Assembly: GCA_003573635.1 (NCBI GenBank)
Contig: QUTJ01031828.1
Location: 1 to 24,920 of the forward strand
Direction: 5' to 3'
Length of the DNA: 24,920 bases
Source of the DNA: Goniomonas avonlea
Taxonomy: Eukaryota > Cryptophyceae > Goniomonadida > Goniomonadaceae
The number at the start of each line of letters is the position of its first letter. Within the stretch, counting starts at the first letter, position 1. A program made the translations under genes and the position numbers. Positions 23,101 through 24,920 of this stretch are shown in pieces. The notes under the pieces were generated by a model. That model made no database searches and was not told the origin of the DNA. It worked only from the letters and a program-made list of their open reading frames with translations.

Positions 23101-24920
23101 AGCTCCAACCAAGCGTGATTGTCCCAAGAGTCACGGAGACAGAGATGGCACAGGCACGGGATGGCTGCACGCTCGACGAAGATGACTTCAGTGTGAGAGC
23201 GGTCGTGGCCAACCAGACGAGTGACTCAGCACAGGTTTGTCCTGCGCGCGCAGACATGGTGGGTGTTCTCGAAGCAAAGTTTGTCCCAGCCAGTGTGACT
23301 GTGGTGGCGGCCGTCACGGGAGCATTCCAAGGGTGAGACTGGGTCACAACAGCAGAATCTCCGCTCCAGGCAAGCACGACACTCCCAAGGGAGCGCACGG
23401 CAGAAACAGCGATCGAGCGTGAAACAACTGTGACGGGGGACTTGGTAGTGAGAGAACTCTGGGAGAGCCAACGGGACTGCTCGGCAGCACTGCCAGCGAA
23501 CCTGACACTCAGGCTGTCCCCCTGTTCCCCAAGGCTGCGACCAACAACAGTGACGAATGCAGCGCCAGTACCAGGACCGTTAGCGGCGACCATGCTGCTG
23601 AAGGCCGCCTCTCCAAAGCTCGTCGGGGCAGTCATACTTCCGATCTGTCGCCCGATAGTCACACACATTTTTTTTTTGTCCGACGGTCGCACGCCCATTG
23701 CGGATTTACACTTCAATGAGCTCTGTGACGCCCAGACAGTACCCACAGACTGTGTCCCACCAAAGCGACCGGACACGGAGGCCGGAACACCAAAGTTGGC
23801 ACCCACAACAGTCACGCTAGTACCTCCAGTGGAGGCCACATTCACGAGTACAGCACTGCTTGGCCACGGTTGCTCATAGCTAAAGATGGCGAAGGTGCTC
23901 GCAGCCGCAAGCACAACAGTGATCGAGGCCCTCAGTACTTGGTTCAAACCAGCAGAGGGCTTGCAACCCAGTGAGCTTTCCGAAGCCCAGTTAGTCCCGG
24001 AGGAGCCACTTGGTTGAATCCTCGAAGCCACAGAGTACTGAGATGGCCCTACGTTAGTGGCAAGCACAGTAACACTCATAGAGCCAGTTGATGGTCCGTT
24101 GGAGCGAACGACACCGCTTGGCACAGGACCGTCATGTGTCCAGGACCTGGTCGTGGTCCCAGCTGGGTACCAAGCAGTAGCCACGATTACTGGGGGCGTC
24201 CCGCCTTGCTGTGTTTTGCACTCGATGGTGCTATCGGATGTCCACAACGTCGCCTCACCAGAGGTTCGGCCCATACGCCCTCTGGCACTGGAAGACGATG
24301 TCAGACCCAAGTGGGTGCCAACGACAGTTACGCTGGTTGCGCCCGTCAGACACAGGTTAGATCTTGTCAGAGCACTAATGGCCGGTACTGCGAGTGAGAA
24401 GGCATCAGAGACTGATCCAACCCGTTGCCCCGTCAGTACGACCCCAAGTTGCCATCGTGCTAACACAGAGGACGACTTGCAACGTAAAGTGCTGTCTGAC
24501 TGCCAAAGTGTTGAAGAGGAGGCACTAGCACCCAAGCGGACTGCGTTGGAGATATCCCAGGAGCCCATGCTCGTGCCAATCACCGTCACACTTGCTGCAC
24601 CAGTCGATGGAGCATTGCAGCTCGCAATGGACGACCCTGCATTGTCATGGTAGCTAAACGACGTCGTCGCAACAACACTGTCCCGAGCTCCAACGGAAAC
24701 CACAACCCCACTGGAAAACGACCCTGCGGACACCTTGCACCTGACGACGGTCTCCGACGTCCACAACGACGCCATCCCGAAGCCACCACCAACACCGCCA
24801 AGGCTGCTGAAGTCCCAAGGTCCCAGGTTGCTTCCCACAATCGTCACACTCGAGGCTCCCGTCGAAGGTCCGTTCGAAACACACACAGAGCTCACCGACG
24901 GTCCAACAAAACTCCAAACC
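3195..24920 (-). CDS. Giant exon of a TIG-repeat/REJ cell-surface protein (partial)
   Basis: One uninterrupted reading frame of about 7,240 codons runs from the right window edge to the REJ module. No ATG marks a start: the frame is open through position 24920, and the residues before the first in-frame GTG (24895) already match the end of a repeat, so the exon begins outside the window. Domain order is about 59 degenerate TIG-like repeats, 14 canonical TIG/IPT domains, a linker of about 100 residues, and a REJ module. TIG domains are extracellular Ig-like folds, and REJ occurs in polycystin-1 and sperm receptors, so an extracellular structural or adhesive role is inferred. The frame physically continues to a stop near 2966, but past 3195 it becomes CT-rich Ser/Pro/Leu low complexity, so I place a donor (GTGTGA) at 3194. 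That exact junction is uncertain; neighbouring GTs are possible. Five N bases fall in the frame. Confidence 0.85.
5116..5411 (-). other. Linker between TIG domains and REJ module
   Basis: About 100 residues between the last TIG domain and the REJ module. It contains two Cys (one in S-S-N-C-S-V, one in L-C-I-W-S-D) and a predicted run of beta strands. I cannot assign it to a named family. Its position resembles the short beta-rich segment found before REJ modules in other protist proteins, but that is from memory and not tested. Confidence 0.4.
5412..9499 (-). other. Fourteen canonical TIG/IPT domains
   Basis: Fourteen TIG/IPT domains averaging about 97 residues follow the degenerate array. 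Approximate starts, in transcription order, are 9499, 9245, 8985, 8692, 8398, 8120, 7790, 7470, 7200, 6905, 6612, 6323, 6004 and 5706. Typical features are G-G-x-x-[VL]-T-V-x-G-x-G-F-D, then Y-x-C-x-F, then C-x-T-P-x-W-G, then F-P-A-x-x-T-x-[VL]-x-F. Domains 6 and 7 are the most irregular; 6 lacks the G-x-G-F core. N-x-S/T sequons are frequent (more than 20), unlike the neighbouring array, which supports an extracytoplasmic location. The last domain (S-P-S-A-G-P-E-H-T, with C-E-V-P-A-G-T-G) is closest to the textbook IPT type. Confidence 0.8.
13930..14050 (-). other. Extra segment between repeats ~42 and ~43
   Basis: Between two otherwise regular units the frame carries about 30 extra residues, including a Cys and an aromatic-rich stretch (D-Y-D-F-A-S-W). 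It ends in V-R-P-G-S-L-S-T-G, which resembles the R-P-A-T-G junctions of the DTGL-type units. It is in frame and has no stop, so it may be a diverged piece of a unit or a surface loop. An unspliced mini-intron is possible, but the GT..AG pairs I see are only 22-28 nt apart. Confidence 0.5.
14310..15603 (-). repeat. Higher-order block, copy 3 (repeats ~37-41)
   Basis: Third copy of the five-unit block. The diagnostic W-V-T-D-T-G-L lies at 14939-14959, which is 4,383 bp (17 units of about 257.8 bp) from the copy-2 motif. The three blocks are nearly equal in length (about 1,286, 1,302 and 1,293 bp). A further, more diverged relative of the diagnostic unit may follow at about 13,930. Confidence 0.65.
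16373..17402 (-). repeat. Long-unit landmark, copy 2 (repeats ~30-33)
   Basis: Counterpart of 23594-24631, with the same order of unit-specific variants (V-P-A-V-S junction, V-E-C-K-T-Q, T-G-S-M-S-V-T-V-L, F-S-Y-E-Q). The next unit (W-V-S-D-S-A-V-A-T-K, with G-T-L-T-L) also resembles the unit after copy 1. Two of the five ambiguous bases (17360 and 17397) fall at its right edge, and 17186 and 17224 fall inside it. Confidence 0.6.
17186..17450. other. Cluster of five ambiguous bases (N)
   Basis: Single N bases occur at 17186, 17224, 17360, 17397 and 17450 and nowhere else in the window. They fall in repeats about 29-31. Isolated N calls within a tandem array suggest unresolved or merged repeat reads, or allelic differences, in a draft assembly. 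Confidence 0.9.
18695..19997 (-). repeat. Higher-order block, copy 2 (repeats ~20-24)
   Basis: Second copy of the five-unit block. The diagnostic W-M-T-D-T-G-L lies at 19322-19342, which is 2,586 bp (ten units of about 258.6 bp) from the copy-1 motif. The unit before it has Q-R-R-H-S-T-L-A-G-A-F-S, closely matching Q-R-R-P-S-T-L-A-S-A-F-S in copy 3. The unit after it has S-V-T-V-I-G-W. Boundaries are approximate. Confidence 0.65.
21284..22570 (-). repeat. Higher-order block, copy 1 (repeats ~10-14)
   Basis: Five consecutive TIG-like units that recur in the same order at 18695-19997 and 14310-15603. The diagnostic unit carries W-M-S-D-T-G-L at 21908-21928 in place of the usual W-x-S-D-S-S-V. 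It is preceded by a unit ending in an R-P-A-T-G junction and followed by one with an S-V-T-L-V-G-W start and an L-K-L-K strand. Unit boundaries are approximate. Confidence 0.65.
23594..24631 (-). repeat. Long-unit landmark, copy 1 (repeats ~2-5)
   Basis: These four units pair, in order, with the units at 16373-17402. Shared marks are the V-P-A-[IV]-S unit junction, the [IV]-E-C-K-T-Q variant of the conserved strand, T-G-S-M-S-V-T-V-L in the next unit, and F-S-Y-E-Q at its end. The two blocks are 1,037 and 1,029 bp long and about 7,229 bp apart, which is 28 units of 258 bp. Confidence 0.6.
23668..23677 (-). other. A10 homopolymer inside the coding frame
   Basis: Ten T on the plus strand read as AAA AAA AAA A in the minus-strand frame, giving D-K-K-K-M-C-V in repeat 5. 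Lysine is otherwise rare in the array outside the C-K position. The frame stays open on both sides, so the length as given is consistent with coding. Confidence 0.8.

Larger units (their letters stand above)
9536..24920 (-). repeat. Array of ~59 degenerate TIG/IPT-like repeats, ~258 bp each
   Basis: I counted about 59 consecutive units averaging about 87 residues, with no spacers and no intron. Each unit reads N-x-P-x-T-G-x-x-S-V-T-V-V-G, then a variable stretch ending R-x-G-G, then T-x-W-x-S-D-S-S-V-x-C-K, a hydrophobic strand (V-V-V-T-V), and G-T-L-x-x-A-x-S-F-D before the next unit. This matches the strand order of a TIG/IPT Ig-like fold: the G-x-x-F-G turn, the first Cys position, the I-x-C strand and the terminal F-x-Y. 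The conserved Trp and the S-D-S-S segment are specific to this class. Lysine is nearly confined to the C-K position. Units have diverged, but some distant units resemble each other more than their neighbours, showing block duplication. The array continues beyond the right edge, so the true number is higher. Confidence 0.85.

Noticed and set aside
24893-24895. Translation start at 24895
   Set aside because: The codon is GTG, and the upstream residues to the window edge already form the conserved end of a repeat (W-S-F-V-G-P-S-V).
9536-24920. Tandem array as satellite DNA, CRISPR or mobile element
   Set aside because: The array is an open reading frame throughout with protein-level conservation of TIG strand motifs. 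Units are contiguous without identical short repeats and spacers, and there are no terminal repeats or enzyme genes.

Overview
The window is best read as the middle of one giant protein-coding gene on the minus strand. The gene enters at the right edge (position 24920) and leaves at the left edge (position 1). Neither its start codon nor its stop codon is in view. About 24.0 kb of the 24.9 kb is coding, which is roughly 8,000 residues of visible protein. The organism is almost certainly a microbial eukaryote. The evidence is the repertoire of extracellular domains (TIG/IPT, REJ, a GPS-like motif, EGF, GCC2/GCC3-type cysteine-rich), GT-AG splice junctions, and GC-rich coding sequence. Such combinations are known from free-living flagellates and algae (cryptophytes, haptophytes, apusomonads and others). 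I lean weakly towards an alga such as a cryptophyte, but the sequence does not settle the lineage.

Layout in the direction of transcription (right to left). (1) 24920 to about 9536: about 59 tandem repeats of about 87 residues (about 258 bp), a degenerate TIG/IPT-like subfamily. (2) About 9499 to 5412: 14 longer, more canonical TIG/IPT domains with a C-x-T-P-x-W-G signature and many N-glycosylation sequons. (3) About 5411 to 3195: a linker and a REJ (receptor for egg jelly) module as in polycystin-1. All of this lies on one uninterrupted exon of at least 21.7 kb. (4) 3194 to 2301: intronic sequence with a CT-rich tract, a tandem duplication of about 75 bp, and a candidate 97-bp exon (2893-2797) whose phase fits both neighbours. 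(5) 2300 to 85: a second large exon with a GAIN/GPS-like segment, two EGF-like domains, three TIG domains, an Ig-like segment and a cysteine-rich GCC2/GCC3-type region. It ends at a clean donor (GTAAGT). (6) 84 to 1: the start of the next intron.

The product is probably a secreted or membrane-anchored cell-surface giant: a very long TIG stalk carried on a polycystin-1/adhesion-type REJ-GPS core. Membrane segments, if any, would lie left of the window. The most unusual material is the repeat array. It has its own consensus (T-x-W-x-S-D-S-S-V-x-C-K) and a nested higher-order structure: a five-repeat block of about 1.29 kb present three times, and a longer unit of 27-28 repeats (about 7.0-7.2 kb) present twice. 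I found no convincing gene on the plus strand, no RNA genes, no mobile elements and no CRISPR.
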